64,000 nucleotides of DNA from Klebsiella pneumoniae (lineage in GTDB: Bacteria > Pseudomonadota > Gammaproteobacteria > Pseudomonadales > UBA5518), in the NCBI GenBank assembly GCA_945862145.1, contig CAMAXE010000014.1:1-64000 (forward strand), written 5' to 3'. Positions 42,331-55,936 of this stretch are shown piece after piece. Below the pieces are notes generated by a model that saw only the letters and a program-made list of their open reading frames with translations, was not told the origin of the DNA and made no database searches. Position 1 is the first letter of the stretch, and each line of letters starts with the position of its first letter. A program made the translations under genes and the position numbers.

Positions 42331-43842
42331 TCAGGGTGCCGGCGGCGTGTAGATCTGTTGCAGCCGCGCCACGGGGCCGGCCGCGAGGTCGAGCACGGGC
42401 TGGGGATACAGTCCGAAGTAGACGATGCTGGCCACCAGGGTGAGCAGCATCGCGAGTTCACGCGGGGACGAGCCCTCGATGGGCTCCTCCGAGCGGGCGG
42501 GACCAAACATGCTGCGGTGGATCATCGCCAGCGAGTAGACCGATGCGAACACCAGGCCTGCGGCGGCCACCACCACCACGGTGGGCGCCGTGTTCCAGGC
42601 GCCTGCCAGCACGAGGAATTCGCCGATGAAGTTGGCGGTGCCGGGCAGGCCGAGCGAGGCCGCGGCAAAGAAGAGGCCGATCGGCGGCAGCCACGGCATC
42701 CGCGACCACAGACCGCCCATCTTGCTGAACTCGCGGCTGTGCAGACGCTCGTAGAGCTGGCCGCTCATGATGAAAAGCGCGGCCGCCGAGAGACCGTGCG
42801 CGACCATCAGCATCACCGCGCCCTGCAGCGCAAGAGCGCCGCCCGCGTAGATGCCGATCAGCACATAGCCCATGTGCGAAATGGAGGTGTAGGCGACCAT
42901 CCGTTTGATGTCGGTCTGGATGAAGGCCTGCACGGCGCCGTACATGATGCCGAACACCCCCAGCCACATCGCGACCGGGGCGAACTCCTGGGAGGCATTG
43001 GGGAACAGCGGCAGGGCGAAGCGCAGCATGCCGTAGCCGGCGGTCTTCAGCAGCAGGCCGGCGAGGTCAACCGAGCCCGCGGTGGGGGCCTGCGAGTGCG
43101 CATCGGGCAGCCAGCCGTGCAGGGGCGGGATCGGGAGCTTGACCGCGAAGGCAAGGAAGAAGCCGAGCATCAGCGTGAACTCGAGCCGCGGCGGCAGTGC
43201 CACGCCGCGCAGGTCGTTGTAGTCGAAAGTGAGAATCCCGGTGGTGTCGTGATTCACGAACACCAGCCCGAGGACCGACAGCAGCATCAACAGGCCCGAG
43301 GCCTGCGTGTAAATGAAGAACTTGGTGGCCGCCGAGATCCGCGAGTTGCCGCTGGAGGCGCGGTGTCCCCACAGCGCGATCAGGAAGTACATCGGGACCA
43401 GCATCACTTCCCAGAACAGAAAGAAGAGGAAGAGATCGACCGCGAGGAACACGCCGATCACGCCGGAGAGGATCCACAGCAGGTTCAGGTGGAAGAAGCC
43501 GGTGCGCCGTGTGATCTCCGTCCACGAGCAGAGGATCGACAGCAGGCCTATGAACCCGGTCAGTACGATCAGCGCGAGCGACAGACCGTCCAGCGCCAGG
43601 TGGATGCTGATGCCCATGGCCGGAATCCAGGGGATCTGCAGTTCCATCTGCCACTGGGGGGCGGCGAGCACGTCGGTCGCGAGGCTGTAGTTGCCGCTCG
43701 CCCACAGGTCGAGTGACAGGTACATCACCAGCGACATACTGGCCAGCGCGATCCAGCGCGGAGGCAGGTTGCCGAAGCGGTCGCTCTGCCAGCAGAGCAG
43801 GCCGCCGATGAGCGGGATCAGGATGAGCCATCCGAGCAGCAT
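42331..43842 (-). CDS. nuoM: NADH-quinone oxidoreductase subunit M
   Basis: The 503-aa membrane subunit is a proton-pumping antiporter-like chain of complex I. Key stretches are FFLFWEVMLVPMYFLIALWG with the conserved Glu, FAVKLPIPPLHGWLPDAHSQ with Lys and the proline-kinked helix, and DIKRMVAYTSISHMGYVLIG. It has about 14 helices. It lies 15 bp after nuoL and 14 bp before nuoN. Confidence 0.97.
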   Translation of the reverse strand: MLLGWLILIPLIGGLLCWQSDRFGNLPPRWIALASMSLVMYLSLDLWASGNYSLATDVLAAPQWQMELQIPWIPAMGISIHLALDGLSLALIVLTGFIGLLSILCSWTEITRRTGFFHLNLLWILSGVIGVFLAVDLFLFFLFWEVMLVPMYFLIALWGHRASSGNSRISAATKFFIYTQASGLLMLLSVLGLVFVNHDTTGILTFDYNDLRGVALPPRLEFTLMLGFFLAFAVKLPIPPLHGWLPDAHSQAPTAGSVDLAGLLLKTAGYGMLRFALPLFPNASQEFAPVAMWLGVFGIMYGAVQAFIQTDIKRMVAYTSISHMGYVLIGIYAGGALALQGAVMLMVAHGLSAAALFIMSGQLYERLHSREFSKMGGLWSRMPWLPPIGLFFAAASLGLPGTANFIGEFLVLAGAWNTAPTVVVVAAAGLVFASVYSLAMIHRSMFGPARSEEPIEGSSPRELAMLLTLVASIVYFGLYPQPVLDLAAGPVARLQQIYTPPAP

Positions 43843-43857
43843 GAGTTCGGTGGCTCC

Positions 43858-45698
<1,841 letters not shown>

Positions 45699-45702
<4 letters not shown>

Positions 45703-46016
45703 CCGTGCATCTCGCTCGCAAGGTCGATGTCGAGGCTGCGGTGGCGGCGATAAAGCTGCAGCAGCAGCGCGAGTCCGATGGCCGCCTCGGCGGCCGCCAG
45801 CGTAAGCACCAGGATGAACATGATCTGTCCGTCGGGCTGCACCCAGCGGCTCCCGGCGACCACGAAGGCAAGCGCCACCGCGTTGGTCATGACCTCGAGG
45901 CAGATCAGCATGAACAGGATGTTCCGCCGGGCCATCAGGCCGGCGAAGCCGATGCAGAAGAGCGCGGCCGCCAACAGCAGGCCGTGCTCCATGGGAATAC
46001 CGGCCGTCTCAGGCAT
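45699..46016 (-). CDS. nuoK: NADH-quinone oxidoreductase subunit K
   Basis: The 105-aa three-helix subunit starts [17 protein letters not shown], which aligns with the E. coli N-terminus IPLQHGLILAA, so the ATG at 46016 is preferred to one at 45992. The two buried Glu residues needed for proton transfer are in [17 protein letters not shown] and [14 protein letters not shown]. It ends in an ATGA-type overlap with nuoL. Confidence 0.96.
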
Positions 46017-46034
46017 GGTGCTGGCTCCCGTGGT

Positions 46035-46526
46035 TCATCGCGTCTCTTCCCTGCCGAGGTGATAAGCCGCTACCAGCGCGCCGAGAAGCATCAGCGAGGC
46101 GAGTTCGACGGCGAGGAGGTAAGGGCCGAAAAGGGCAATGCCAACCTGCTTGGCATCGACGGTGGCGGTGCCCGTGAGGCCGGGTGCGTTGAGTATCCCC
46201 GACACCAGTGACGCGAGCATCACCGCGGCAAGAATGGCCGGCCCGATCCAGGTGCGGGGCCGCAGCCAGGCGCGTTCCTGCGCGGCGGTCTCGGCGCCCA
46301 GGCTGAGCATCATCACCACGAAGACAAAGAGCACCATGATGGCGCCCGCATAGACGATCACCTCGAGCGCTCCCGCGAAGGGCGCGCCGATGGCGAAGAA
46401 AATCCCCGCTACCGCAAGCAGCAGAACCACCAGGTACAGCAGCGAGTGCACCGGGTTGGTGTGGGTGACGCAACGCAGCGCCGAGGCAAGCGCCACCAGG
46501 GCGCAGGTGTAGAAAGTCAGTTCCAT
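46035..46526 (-). CDS. nuoJ: NADH-quinone oxidoreductase subunit J
   Basis: The 163-aa subunit has five membrane helices and the characteristic IVYAGAIMVLFVFVVMML with the pi-bulge helix that changes shape during turnover. NPVHSLLYLVVLLLAVAG precedes it. It lies 10 bp after nuoI and 18 bp before nuoK. Confidence 0.95.
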   Translation of the reverse strand: MELTFYTCALVALASALRCVTHTNPVHSLLYLVVLLLAVAGIFFAIGAPFAGALEVIVYAGAIMVLFVFVVMMLSLGAETAAQERAWLRPRTWIGPAILAAVMLASLVSGILNAPGLTGTATVDAKQVGIALFGPYLLAVELASLMLLGALVAAYHLGREETR

Positions 46527-46536
46527 GTGTGGGCCC

Positions 46537-47094
46537 TCATGGCAGAAGGGTTCTCACGTCGACAGGTTGTGCCTCGGCCTCGGCGGAGCCCTTGGGCTTG
46601 CCAGCGATAGCGAGACCTGCGACGCGGTAGAAGTTGTAGTCGTGGTACTTCCCGGTGCCGGCGATCAGCAGGTCTTCCTTTTCGTAGACCAGATCCTGGC
46701 GCTTGTACTCGGCGAGCTCGAAGTCCGGGGTGAGCTGGATGGCGTTGGTCGGGCAGGCTTCCTCGCACAGGCCGCAGAAAATGCAGCGGGAAAAATTGAT
46801 GCGGAAGAACTCCGGGTACCAGCGGCCGTCGTCCTGCTCGGCTTTCTGCAGTGAGATGCAGCCCACCGGACACGCCACCGCGCAGAGGTTGCAGGCGACG
46901 CAGCGCTCCTCGCCGTCTGGGTCGCGCGTCAACACGATCCGGCCGCGGTACCGGGGCGGCAGGTAGACCTTCTGTTCCGGGTACAGAATGGTGTCGCGCT
47001 TGCGAAAACTGTGGGCGAAAATCATCCACATGCTGCGTAGATTGGTGCCGATGCCGATGAGTACGCGTAAGACGAGGTTCATGGGCATTCTCAT
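46537..47094 (-). CDS. nuoI: NADH-quinone oxidoreductase subunit I
   Basis: The 185-aa peripheral subunit binds two 4Fe-4S clusters through [15 protein letters not shown] and [15 protein letters not shown], passing electrons from NuoG towards NuoB. An N-terminal amphipathic segment ([17 protein letters not shown]) sits on the membrane. I use the ATG at 47094 because it overlaps the nuoH stop as ATGA; ATGs at 47088 and 47082 are alternatives. The frame runs on upstream into nuoH sequence, which is not part of this gene. Confidence 0.95.
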   Translation of the reverse strand: MRMPMNLVLRVLIGIGTNLRSMWMIFAHSFRKRDTILYPEQKVYLPPRYRGRIVLTRDPDGEERCVACNLCAVACPVGCISLQKAEQDDGRWYPEFFRINFSRCIFCGLCEEACPTNAIQLTPDFELAEYKRQDLVYEKEDLLIAGTGKYHDYNFYRVAGLAIAGKPKGSAEAEAQPVDVRTLLP

Positions 47095-48071
47095 TTCATC
47101 AGCACCACGGCGGCGGTGACCAACAGGTTCAGCAGCGTGAGGGGTAGACACACCATCCAGCCTGCCGCCATCAGGTGGTCGTAGCGCGGCCGTGGCAGCG
47201 CGGCGCGTAGCAGGATGAACAGCATCACGAAAAAGACGGTTTTCAGCGAAAACCAGAAGCCGGCCAGCCATTCCGGCCCGGGGCCATACCAGCCGCCGAG
47301 GAAGAGCGCGGTGAGCAGCGCCGATACCACCACGATGCCCACGTACTCGCCGACGAAGAACATCGCCCACTTCATGCCCGAGTATTCGGTGTGGTAGCCG
47401 GCGCCCAGCTCCTGCTCGGCCTCCGGCAGGTCGAAGGGGCTGCGGTGGGTGACCGCGATAGCGGCCATCGAGAAGGTCAGGAAACCGAGGAACTGCGGCA
47501 CGATGAACCACATGCCCTGCTGTGCCTCGACGATATCGCGCATGTTGAAGGAGCCGGCCTGTGCCACTACCCCCATCAGCGAGAGGCCCATGAAGACCTC
47601 GTAGCTCACTGTCTGTGCGGCCGAACGCAGGCTGCCGAGCAGCGCGTACTTGCTGTTGCTGGACCAGCCGGCGAAGAGCACCGCGTAGACCGCGAGACCG
47701 GCCATGGCCATGAAGAAGAGGATGCCAATGTTCAGGTCGGCCACGCCCCAGGTGGGCGAGACGGGGATCACGATAAAAGACAGGAACAGCGCGCTCATTG
47801 CGATGACGGGCGAGATGATGAAGGTGAGACGATCCGAGAACGGCGGGATCCAGTCTTCCTTGAAGAGCATCTTGATCACGTCCGCCGGCAGCTGCCAGAT
47901 GCCGAACGGACCGACGCGGTTGGGACCGTAGCGGTCCTGCCAGAGTGCGAGTACCCGTCGCTCGATGAAGCTGAGGTAGGCGGCGAACAGCACGACTATC
48001 AGCAGCAGCACCACCGCCCGGCCGATGGCCGCGCCGATCTCCAGCAACGCGGGAAGTGGCAGCAGGTTCAT
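47091..48071 (-). CDS. nuoH: NADH-quinone oxidoreductase subunit H
   Basis: The 326-aa subunit has eight membrane helices and forms much of the quinone chamber. Conserved loops are [40 protein letters not shown] and [20 protein letters not shown]. The ATG at 48071 shares one base with the nuoG stop (TGATG); a start at 48119 would extend into nuoG. Its stop overlaps the nuoI start. Confidence 0.96.
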   Translation of the reverse strand: MNLLPLPALLEIGAAIGRAVVLLLIVVLFAAYLSFIERRVLALWQDRYGPNRVGPFGIWQLPADVIKMLFKEDWIPPFSDRLTFIISPVIAMSALFLSFIVIPVSPTWGVADLNIGILFFMAMAGLAVYAVLFAGWSSNSKYALLGSLRSAAQTVSYEVFMGLSLMGVVAQAGSFNMRDIVEAQQGMWFIVPQFLGFLTFSMAAIAVTHRSPFDLPEAEQELGAGYHTEYSGMKWAMFFVGEYVGIVVVSALLTALFLGGWYGPGPEWLAGFWFSLKTVFFVMLFILLRAALPRPRYDHLMAAGWMVCLPLTLLNLLVTAAVVLMK

Positions 48072-50776
48072 CAGGTACCTCCCTGCACGAGTCTGGCCTC
48101 GCCCGCCAGCGGCGCCCACGCGAGGCCCGGAAGGCCTACGGGTACACCGAGTACGCCGCGCGCGAGGTGTTCGCGGATGGCTACCGGGGCTTCGAACAGC
48201 TGCTCGCCGATCTGGAAGCGCGCCATGGCATCAGCGGCAAGCCCGAGTGCGGCCGCGTCGGCCGGATTCAGTGCCAGGTAGGGCTTGGGCACGAGCGTGC
48301 TGGCGGCCGGGGCTCGCGAGGAGAGCTCCTCGCTGCCGTGGATGTGCCACACGGGCGCCACGACCAGCGTGGCGGTGGCACTGCTGCCCGCTGCGGCGTA
48401 GCCACCGGTGCCGGCACCTTCAATGAGGCGAACGCCCGGATCCCCCGAGATCAGATGGCCGCCAACCTCGTCCTGGAACTTGTTCCAGGCCTGGGGCGAG
48501 TTCCAGCCCGGAGCCCACGCGAAGGGAATCAGCGCGCCCGGCTCCGCTGGGCCGCCGTAGCCTTCCATCGAGAACGCCAGAGCGGTGTCGGGATCCTGCG
48601 TGGCGCGCGGCTCGTGCACGGAGATGTTGGCCCGCATCGCGGTGCGTCCCGAGTAGCGCAGGGGCTGGCGGGCGATCTTGCGACCCGAGACCCGTAGCTC
48701 GGCATTCGGGGCGGCGCCCTGGATAGCTTCGAGGCCAGGGACACCCTGCGCACAGGCTGCAGTCAGCTCGTCGAGAGTCGACCAGGGCAGGGCGCAGCGG
48801 CTTGCCGCGGCCATCAGGCCTGCGATCCAGCGCCAGCTCTCGCGCACCTGCGAGGCGAGGTTGTAGTAGCCGGGGTCATAGACCTGGAAGTAGCGCTGGG
48901 CACGGCCCTCGCTGCTCACCACGGTACCGTCACCCTCGGCGAAGGTGGCGGCAGGCAGCACGACGTGCGCGCGTTCGGCCGTGGGGCTCAGTTGGTGATC
49001 TGCCACCAGCACGCAGTGCGCGCGCTCCAATGCGGCATCAACCACTGCGGACGGTGCGCGGCGGTAGAGATCGTTTTCCAGTACCACCACCACGGTGTCG
49101 GCATCGACCTTGGCAAGCGCCTGTTCGACATCAAGGCCACCGAGGAAGGCCACACCCAGGGTGTTTACTTCCGGCAGCGCGAGGCTCAGGCCTGCGGGCA
49201 GTCCCTTGGCGCAGAGCGCACGAGCAATATTGGCTGCGGCATCGAGCACCGCGAGCGAGCCGGCGCCTGTTCCCGACACCACCAGAGGCTTGCGGGCGCC
49301 CGCCAGGGCTGCGGCAATGCGCGTGGCCAGTGCTGCGGTGTCGGCGTCGAGTGCTGTTGCCGGAGCAGGTGCCGCCGGGTCGATGGCCCGGGCCACAGCA
49401 AAACCGAGCGCGGCGATCGCATCGGGGCTGGCGTGGTGACAGGCAGCGGCGACGTCGTCGAGGCGCGTGGCATCGACAGCGGCGATGAAGAGTGGATGAC
49501 GTTCGTGCTGGCCGATATTGGCTATCGCCTCGACCTGCCACTGCAGTACTCGCTTGGCCGCCGCGAGCTCTACCGCACGGCCGTGGACGGCCTGCCGCAG
49601 CGCGAGTGCTACACGAGGTGCCGTCTGGGTGACGTCCTCGCCGAGGATGATGACGGCGTCGAAGCCCTCGATGTCACGCAGCGACGGAGCGCGCGCGGGG
49701 CTCTCGCGCAGGATCGCGAGCGTCCGCGCGGCGAGCGCATTGCCCGCCACATCCATGCCGGTCGAGAAGTTGTCCGCGCCAACGAACTCGCGCAAGGCAA
49801 AGTTTGCCTCGAGGCTGGCCCGCGGCGAGCCGATGCCGACGATGCGTCCGGCATCGCGCAGGGTGAAGGCGAGGCGATCGAGTTCGCCCTGCGGCGAGGC
49901 GGCTTCGAATTCGGTGCCCGAACGCGCCAGCATCTGGCGGGGACGATCCTTCAGGTTCACATAACCGTAGCCGAAGCGGCCGCGGTCGCAGAGGAAGTAG
50001 TGGTTCACCGCGCCATTGAAGCGGTTCTCGATACGGCGCAGCTCGCCGTAGCGCTCGCCGGGGCTTGTATTGCAGCCAACGGCGCACTGCTGGCAGACGC
50101 TAGGTGCGAACTGCATGTCCCACTTGCGGTTGTAGCGCTCGGAGTGCGTGCGGTCGGTGAACACGCCGGTGGGGCAGACCTCGACCAGGTTGCCGGAGAA
50201 CTCGCTCTCCAACTGGCCGTCGGCGACGCGGCCGAAATACACATTGTCATGCGCGCCGAAGACCCCGAGATCGGTGCCGCCCGCGTAGTCCTTGTAGTAG
50301 CGGACGCAGCGGTAGCAAGCGATGCAGCGGTTCATCTCGTGATTGACGAAAGTGCCGAGATTCTGATTCTGGTGCGTGCGCTTGGTGAAGCGGTAGCGCC
50401 GCGTCACCTGGCCTGCCATCACCGTCATGTCCTGCAGGTGGCAGTGGCCGCCTTCCTCGCAGACCGGGCAGTCGTGCGGGTGATTGATCATCAGCCACTC
50501 GATGACGCTCTTGCGGAAGGTTTTGGCTTCCTCGTCCTCGATGGAGATCCAGGAATTGTCGGTTGACGGGGTCATGCACGACATCACCAGTCGCCCGCGC
50601 TTGTCGTCGGCGTTGGCGTACTGCTTGACCGCGCACTGCCGGCAGGCGCCGACCGAGCCGAGTGCCGGATGCCAGCAGAAATAGGGAATGTCGAGACCGA
50701 GCGAGAGGCAGGCGTGGAGCAGGTTGTCAGCTCCGTCGACCTCGTACTGTTTTCCGTCTACGTGAATGATTGCCAT
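48071..50776 (-). CDS. nuoG: NADH-quinone oxidoreductase subunit G
   Basis: The 901-aa subunit is the largest of the peripheral arm. Near the N-terminus a 2Fe-2S site uses Cys34, Cys45, Cys48 and Cys67. A His/Cys 4Fe-4S site follows in [19 protein letters not shown], and another in [13 protein letters not shown] with [21 protein letters not shown] is the extra cluster motif of the molybdopterin-oxidoreductase-like part, which makes up the rest of the chain. It shares one base with both nuoF (before) and nuoH (after). Confidence 0.96.
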   Translation of the reverse strand: MAIIHVDGKQYEVDGADNLLHACLSLGLDIPYFCWHPALGSVGACRQCAVKQYANADDKRGRLVMSCMTPSTDNSWISIEDEEAKTFRKSVIEWLMINHPHDCPVCEEGGHCHLQDMTVMAGQVTRRYRFTKRTHQNQNLGTFVNHEMNRCIACYRCVRYYKDYAGGTDLGVFGAHDNVYFGRVADGQLESEFSGNLVEVCPTGVFTDRTHSERYNRKWDMQFAPSVCQQCAVGCNTSPGERYGELRRIENRFNGAVNHYFLCDRGRFGYGYVNLKDRPRQMLARSGTEFEAASPQGELDRLAFTLRDAGRIVGIGSPRASLEANFALREFVGADNFSTGMDVAGNALAARTLAILRESPARAPSLRDIEGFDAVIILGEDVTQTAPRVALALRQAVHGRAVELAAAKRVLQWQVEAIANIGQHERHPLFIAAVDATRLDDVAAACHHASPDAIAALGFAVARAIDPAAPAPATALDADTAALATRIAAALAGARKPLVVSGTGAGSLAVLDAAANIARALCAKGLPAGLSLALPEVNTLGVAFLGGLDVEQALAKVDADTVVVVLENDLYRRAPSAVVDAALERAHCVLVADHQLSPTAERAHVVLPAATFAEGDGTVVSSEGRAQRYFQVYDPGYYNLASQVRESWRWIAGLMAAASRCALPWSTLDELTAACAQGVPGLEAIQGAAPNAELRVSGRKIARQPLRYSGRTAMRANISVHEPRATQDPDTALAFSMEGYGGPAEPGALIPFAWAPGWNSPQAWNKFQDEVGGHLISGDPGVRLIEGAGTGGYAAAGSSATATLVVAPVWHIHGSEELSSRAPAASTLVPKPYLALNPADAAALGLAADAMARFQIGEQLFEAPVAIREHLARGVLGVPVGLPGLAWAPLAGEARLVQGGT

Positions 50777-52101
50777 CAGGGCGTGCCTCCGGCTGCCGCA
50801 CGCGCGAGTGCTGGTTGGGCGGCAATGCCGCGTTCGAAGTCTTCACGGAAAAAGCGCAGTGCGCTCTGCAAGGGCTCGACCGCCCCGGGGGCGAGCGCGC
50901 AGTGCGTCTTGCCCGGTCCGAGCAGGCCGCACAGGCTCTCGAGGGTCTCGATGTCGCCGGGTGCGCCCTCGCCACGCTCCAGCGCGGCGAGCAGCTTGCC
51001 CGTCCACGGCAGCCCGTCACGGCAGGGCGTACACCAGCCACAGGACTCGCGCGAGAAGAAATCAATCAGGTTCCGCGTGACGGCCACGATGTCCTGCTTG
51101 TCGTCGACCACGGTGATGAGGCCTGTGCCCATACGGCTGCGTGCCTTGGCGATGGTGTCGAAGTCCATGGCGAGATCGAGGTGCTCGGGCAACAGGAAGT
51201 CGGTGGAGGCGCCTCCCGGCAGCCAGGCGCGCAGATTTAGTCCCGGCTGCATGCCGCCGGCGTGTTCTTCGAGGATCTCGCGGCCCGTGGTGCCCATGGG
51301 AAGCTCCCAGGTGCCGGTGCGGCGCACGCGACCCGAGGCGCCGAAGAGCTTGGTCCCGCCATCCTTGCTGCGGCCGGCCGACAGCCCCGTGAACCAGTCG
51401 GCGCCGCGCAGGACGATGCCGGGTATGTTGCAGAAGGTCTCGACGTTATTGACGATAGTGGGTTTACCCCAAGCACCGGCGATTTGCGGGAACGGAGGCT
51501 TCGAGCGCGGTGTGGCCCGCCGCCCCTCGAGGCTGTTGATGAGTGCAGTTTCTTCGCCGCAGATATAGCGACCGGCGCCCGTGTGCACCAAGAGCTCGAA
51601 GTTCCAGCCCGTGCCGAGGATGTTGTTGCCGAGGTAACCGCGCTCCTTTGCCTGGGCGAGCGCCTTGCGTAGACGCTCGGCTGCCAGCACGTACTCGCCA
51701 CGCAGGAAGATATAGCCGCGAGTCGCCTCGATTGCCCAGGCCGAGAGGATCATCGACTCGACCAGCGAGTGCGGGATCTCCTCCATCAGGAGGCGGTCCT
51801 TGAAGGTGCCCGGCTCCATTTCGTCGGCGTTGCAGATCAGGTACTTGGTGCCTACATCCGGCCCCATAGGGACCAGGCTCCACTTGACGCCGGTGGGGAA
51901 GCCGGCGCCGCCGCGACCGCGGAGGTTGGCGTCCTTCACCAGTTGGGTGAGGGCGGCAGGCTCCAGATCGCGCAGTGCCTTGCGCAGCGCCGAATAGCCC
52001 TCGAGCGATTCGTAAGCGGCGATCTCGGTGATCGGGGTGCCGTGGTCCAGCCGCCACAGCAGCGGGTGTGTCTCGGGTTGCATCCGCGCCGCGCCGCTCA
52101 T
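50776..52101 (-). CDS. nuoF: NADH-quinone oxidoreductase subunit F
   Basis: The 441-aa subunit binds NADH, FMN and a 4Fe-4S cluster. Motifs are [15 protein letters not shown] for [38 protein letters not shown], and [11 protein letters not shown] plus THCALAP for the cluster. The ATG at 52101 overlaps the nuoE stop by 4 bp (ATGA); the open frame from 52206 includes nuoE sequence. Confidence 0.97.
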   Translation of the reverse strand: MSGAARMQPETHPLLWRLDHGTPITEIAAYESLEGYSALRKALRDLEPAALTQLVKDANLRGRGGAGFPTGVKWSLVPMGPDVGTKYLICNADEMEPGTFKDRLLMEEIPHSLVESMILSAWAIEATRGYIFLRGEYVLAAERLRKALAQAKERGYLGNNILGTGWNFELLVHTGAGRYICGEETALINSLEGRRATPRSKPPFPQIAGAWGKPTIVNNVETFCNIPGIVLRGADWFTGLSAGRSKDGGTKLFGASGRVRRTGTWELPMGTTGREILEEHAGGMQPGLNLRAWLPGGASTDFLLPEHLDLAMDFDTIAKARSRMGTGLITVVDDKQDIVAVTRNLIDFFSRESCGWCTPCRDGLPWTGKLLAALERGEGAPGDIETLESLCGLLGPGKTHCALAPGAVEPLQSALRFFREDFERGIAAQPALARAAAGGTP

Positions 52102-52607
52102 GTATAGCGCTCCAGCAGTGCCGTGACCTCGGCGGGCGCCACCGGGCCGTGGGTGTCGTCGTCGATCATCAGGGTAGGGCCCTTGTCGCAGTTGCCCAGA
52201 CAGCACACGGGCAGCAGCGTGAAGCGGCCGTCTGCCGTGGTGCCGCCCCAGTCGAGGCCGGTTTGGCGGCTGATCTCGGCGCGCAGCTCCTCGTAACCGG
52301 TGAGGAAGCAGGAAATGCTGTCGCAGACCTTGATCACATGCCGGCCAACCGGGCGGCGGAAAATCATGTTGTAGAAGGTGGCCACACCCTCCACCTCGGC
52401 GCCGCCGATGCCGATCACGCGGGCGATGGCCTCGATGGCACCATCGGCCACCCAGCCGCGGTGGTGTTGGACGATCTTCAGTGCCTCGATGGTCGCGGCG
52501 CGTGGATCTTCGTAGTGCTCTATCTCGTGGCGGATCGCGTGGATCTCCGCCTCGGAGAGCGCGAAATCGCCGGCGCTGCTGGCGATCAGGGCCCCGGAAC
52601 CAGTCAT
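52098..52607 (-). CDS. nuoE: NADH-quinone oxidoreductase subunit E
   Basis: The 169-aa subunit carries a thioredoxin-like 2Fe-2S domain with ligands in [12 protein letters not shown] and [29 protein letters not shown] and [16 protein letters not shown] are typical. GAGG eight bases upstream supports the ATG at 52607; the ATG at 52631 would overlap nuoCD by 14 bp and is an alternative. Confidence 0.94.
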   Translation of the reverse strand: MTGSGALIASSAGDFALSEAEIHAIRHEIEHYEDPRAATIEALKIVQHHRGWVADGAIEAIARVIGIGGAEVEGVATFYNMIFRRPVGRHVIKVCDSISCFLTGYEELRAEISRQTGLDWGGTTADGRFTLLPVCCLGNCDKGPTLMIDDDTHGPVAPAEVTALLERYT

Positions 52608-52617
52608 GTGCGTTGCC

Positions 52618-54399
52618 TCAGCGGTCGACATCGGCCATCACGAAATCAATGCTCGCAAGATAGGCGATCAGGTCGGCGACAAGGCCGCCGCGGATGACCG
52701 TCGGAATCTGCTGCAGGTGCGGGAAACTCGGCGTGCGGATGCGCGTGCGGTAGCTCATCGTGGCGGCGTCCGAGGTGAGGTAATAGCTGTTGATGCCCTT
52801 GGTGGCCTCGATCAGTTGGCAGGCCTCGCCGGCCGGCATGACCGGGCCCCAGGAAACACCCACGAAGTGATTGATGAGCGTCTCGATGTCGGCGAGGGTG
52901 CGCTCCTTCGGGGGCGGCGTGGTGAGCGGGTGGTCCGCCTTGTAGGGGCCAGCCGGCATGTTCTCGAGGCACTGGCGGATGATCTTCACGCTCTGACGCA
53001 TTTCCTCGAGGCGCAGCACGCCGCGGTCGTAGGCGTCGCCGTTGACGGCCAGTGGCACCTCGAACTCGAAATTCTCCCAGCCGCCGTAGGGGCGTGCTTT
53101 GCGCAGATCGTAGTCGACGCCGGTGGCGCGCAGGCCCGGGCCCGTGACGCCCCACTCGATGGCCTCGGTGCTGTTGTACTTGGCGACCCCGATGGTGCGC
53201 GAGCGCAGGATGCCGTTACGCATCGCTGCCTTGTCGTACTCGTCGAGTCGTTTTGGCATCCAGTTGACGAAATCGCGGACCAGCCTGTCCCAGCCCTCGG
53301 GCAGGTCGTGCGCCACGCCGCCGATACGGAACCAGGCTGGGTGCATCCGGCCGCCGGTGATGGCCTCGATCACGTCGTAGGCTTTCATGCGGTCGGTGAA
53401 GATGAAGAAAATGGGCGACATGCCCCCCACGTCCTGGATGTAGGTGCCCAGGAAGAGCAGGTGGCTGGTGATGCGGAAAAACTCCGACATCATGATGCGG
53501 ATGGTCTTCACCCGGTCGGGGACCTGGATGCCCGCGAGCTGCTCCACCGCCATCACGTAGGCAAGGTTGTTCATCACCCCGCCGAGGTAATCGATGCGGT
53601 CGGTGTAGGGGATGAACGAGTGCCACGATTGCCGCTCGGCCATTTTCTCGGCGCCGCGGTGGTGGTAGCCGATGTCCGGCACGCAATCGAGGATTTCCTC
53701 GCCATCGAGCTGCAGCACGATCCGGAAGGCGCCGTGCGCCGAGGGGTGGTTGGGCCCCAGATTCAGGAACATGTAATCGGTGTGGGCCGTGCCCCTGGCC
53801 ATGCCCCATTCCTCGGGAACGAAGCGCAGCGATTCCTGCTCGAGGTCCTGTTTGGCGTCGTCGAGGCTGAAGGGATCGAATTCGGTGGCGCGCGCCGGGT
53901 AATCCTTGCGCAGCGGATGGCCCTCCCAGGTGCGGGGCATCAGGAGCCTCACCAGGTGGGGGTGACCCTTGAACTCGATACCGAAAAGATCCCAGACCTC
54001 GCGCTCATACCAGTTGGCGTTGGGCCAGATGCCGGTGACGGTAGAGAGTTGCAGGTCGTCGGCAGCGAGCGCGACCTTGATGCGTACGTCGTTGTTTCGC
54101 TCGATCGACAGGAGGTGATAAAAGACCGTGAAATCGGCTGCCGGCATGCCCGCTCGATGGCGGCGCAGCCGCTCGTCGACGCCGTGCAGATCGAGGAGCA
54201 TCGAATAGGGTTTGGGTGCCTGCCGCAGGTACCTGAGCACGGCGGTAGCGTCCTGTCGCGACACCCAGACGGTGGGAACTGCCCCCAGCGTGTCCTGAAA
54301 ATGGATTCGGGCCCCGCCGAAGCGCTGGTACAGCTCCGCGATGACAGGGTGCTGGCTGCCCGGTAGCCCGGTCGTTGATGCGCTTGACTTGTCGCCCAC
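52618..54399 (-). CDS. nuoCD: NADH-quinone oxidoreductase subunit C/D (fused)
   Basis: The 593-aa product joins NuoC (about 1-180) and NuoD (about 190-593), a fusion known from Enterobacterales, Pseudomonas and related gammaproteobacteria. The NuoC part has [20 protein letters not shown]. The NuoD part has [20 protein letters not shown] with the His near the quinone site, then [19 protein letters not shown] and [19 protein letters not shown]. It supports quinone reduction at the foot of the peripheral arm. It is 13 bp after nuoB. Confidence 0.97.
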   Translation of the reverse strand: MGDKSSASTTGLPGSQHPVIAELYQRFGGARIHFQDTLGAVPTVWVSRQDATAVLRYLRQAPKPYSMLLDLHGVDERLRRHRAGMPAADFTVFYHLLSIERNNDVRIKVALAADDLQLSTVTGIWPNANWYEREVWDLFGIEFKGHPHLVRLLMPRTWEGHPLRKDYPARATEFDPFSLDDAKQDLEQESLRFVPEEWGMARGTAHTDYMFLNLGPNHPSAHGAFRIVLQLDGEEILDCVPDIGYHHRGAEKMAERQSWHSFIPYTDRIDYLGGVMNNLAYVMAVEQLAGIQVPDRVKTIRIMMSEFFRITSHLLFLGTYIQDVGGMSPIFFIFTDRMKAYDVIEAITGGRMHPAWFRIGGVAHDLPEGWDRLVRDFVNWMPKRLDEYDKAAMRNGILRSRTIGVAKYNSTEAIEWGVTGPGLRATGVDYDLRKARPYGGWENFEFEVPLAVNGDAYDRGVLRLEEMRQSVKIIRQCLENMPAGPYKADHPLTTPPPKERTLADIETLINHFVGVSWGPVMPAGEACQLIEATKGINSYYLTSDAATMSYRTRIRTPSFPHLQQIPTVIRGGLVADLIAYLASIDFVMADVDR

Positions 54400-54412
54400 G
54401 CTCAGCTGCCCC

Positions 54413-55090
54413 TCAGACCTGGTTGGGAGCGCGCAGTGTGGTCGCGCTCATCCTTTCCTCGCGACGCTGTTCGCGCTGCGAGGCAACTTCGACCTTGTGG
54501 ACGCCCTGATCACCCACCACCCACGACAGCGGACGGCGCTCGGTGGCGATGGAATCCTGCAGCAGCATCAAGCCTTGCAGGAAGGCCTCGGGCCGCGGCG
54601 GACAGCCAGGTATGTAGACGTCTACGGGCAGAAACTTGTCGACTCCCTGCACCACGGAGTAGATGTCGTACATGCCGCCAGAGTTGGCGCAGGCACCCAT
54701 CGAGATCACCCAGCGCGGCTCAAGCATTTGTTCATACAAGCGCTGGATGACTGGCGCCATCTTTATAAAGCAGGTGCCGGCGATGACCATGAAGTCCGCC
54801 TGGCGGGGTGAGGCGCGGATGACCTCGGCGCCGAAGCGGGCCACGTCATGCGGCGCCGTGAACGCGGTGGCCATCTCGACGTAGCAGCAAGAAAGTCCGA
54901 AGTTGTAGGGCCAGAGCGAATTCTTGCGGCCCCAGTTGACGGTTTTGTGCAGCACATCTTCGACTTTACCCATAAAGACGCTGCGGTGGACCTGCTGCGA
55001 CAAAGGGTCCGCGTGGTCCGCAGCTGCGATTTTTTTCGGCGCCGGGGCGTCCCGGTCCGAGACCACGATAGGGGTCAGCTTGTAGTCCAC
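54413..55090 (-). CDS. nuoB: NADH-quinone oxidoreductase subunit B
   Basis: The 225-aa subunit holds cluster N2, the last 4Fe-4S before quinone, through the tandem cysteines in [18 protein letters not shown] and [12 protein letters not shown] choose the GTG at 55090 ([10 protein letters not shown]), which aligns with the E. coli start MDYTLTRI and has GGAGGG just upstream. The ATG at 55123 would overlap nuoA by 32 bp. Confidence 0.95.
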   Translation of the reverse strand: MDYKLTPIVVSDRDAPAPKKIAAADHADPLSQQVHRSVFMGKVEDVLHKTVNWGRKNSLWPYNFGLSCCYVEMATAFTAPHDVARFGAEVIRASPRQADFMVIAGTCFIKMAPVIQRLYEQMLEPRWVISMGACANSGGMYDIYSVVQGVDKFLPVDVYIPGCPPRPEAFLQGLMLLQDSIATERRPLSWVVGDQGVHKVEVASQREQRREERMSATTLRAPNQV

Positions 55091-55091
55091 C

Positions 55092-55514
55092 TCAGCCCTC
55101 CGAGAATTCGCTGGCGCGGGCACGTGCCTTGCGCATGGATGGCGCCCACTTGAGCGCGCCTACCCGCCAGAGATAAACCAGTCCGGCGAACAGGATAAGA
55201 ATGAAGATGGTGGCCTCGATGAAGCCCGTCCAGCCGCTTTCGCGAACGGAAACGGCCCATGCATAGAGGTACAGCGCCTCAACGTCGAAAATAACGAAGA
55301 ACATGGCGACCAGATAGAACTTGGCGGGCAGCCGCATCTGCGCCGTGCCGGCGCCTACGACGCCGGACTCGAAGGCTTCATTCTTGGCGCGGCCCCTGGT
55401 GCGCCCGCCCACGAAGGCCGACACCAGAATCATGGCGCAGCACACGGCGAGGATAACCAGCACGAAAACGGCGGTTGCCCAGTACTGTGAAAGGGCCGCG
55501 ATGCTCTCGCTCAT
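55092..55514 (-). CDS. nuoA: NADH-quinone oxidoreductase subunit A
   Basis: The 140-aa subunit has three membrane helices and the family motif [20 protein letters not shown] with its buried acidic residues; [19 protein letters not shown] forms the loop near the quinone site. GGGGAG stands before the ATG at 55514, so the longer frame from 55622 is rejected. It is the first gene of the operon. A TATACT (complement of 55586-55591) is a possible -10, but no matching -35 is evident. Confidence 0.96.
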   Translation of the reverse strand: MSESIAALSQYWATAVFVLVILAVCCAMILVSAFVGGRTRGRAKNEAFESGVVGAGTAQMRLPAKFYLVAMFFVIFDVEALYLYAWAVSVRESGWTGFIEATIFILILFAGLVYLWRVGALKWAPSMRKARARASEFSEG

Positions 55515-55753
55515 TGCCACTCCCCTGCAGATTGCTGTTGTTGGGACCCGGCGGCGACAACCGAGGCTCCCACGGACCGGCGCGAAGTATAGTTCAAGGA
55601 GGGCGCCGTGCGCCCACACCATTTACACTGCCATTGCGGGGCTGCGCGCGTACCCCCTACGACGAAAACGACACTCCCTGCAAGCCCCTGCAGGTGAAAT
55701 TCTTGAGACAGCGGCCAAGGCGCGAGATTTTTTCTTAAGGGCGTGAAACTGGC

Positions 55754-55782
55754 TTGCCACTCCCGAATTCAGAAGCTAGAGT
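55754..55782 (+). promoter_or_regulatory. Candidate promoter of the TonB2-type cluster
   Basis: TTGCCA (55754-55759), a 17-base spacer and TAGAGT (55777-55782). A transcript from here would have an untranslated leader of roughly 150 bases before the first gene at 55937. No Fur-like box was seen. The divergent region 55515-55936 holds no other gene. Confidence 0.4.
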
Positions 55783-55936
55783 ACTGCCGCACCGAACGAT
55801 ACGGTGGCGGTCGTCAAAGAGATTGTCTGGCGAGCGAAAAAATAAGTTGCGCAAGGTTGCTTCGATGTTGTCCCGGATTTTCTTTTCTACAGGTTCACAG
55901 GCTTCGGTCCGTCCAGATCAGGAGGCGCTATCCGTC

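Noticed and set aside
42316-43716. 466-codon plus-strand frame opposite nuoM
   Set aside because: His/Gln/Arg-rich antisense shadow of a membrane protein gene.
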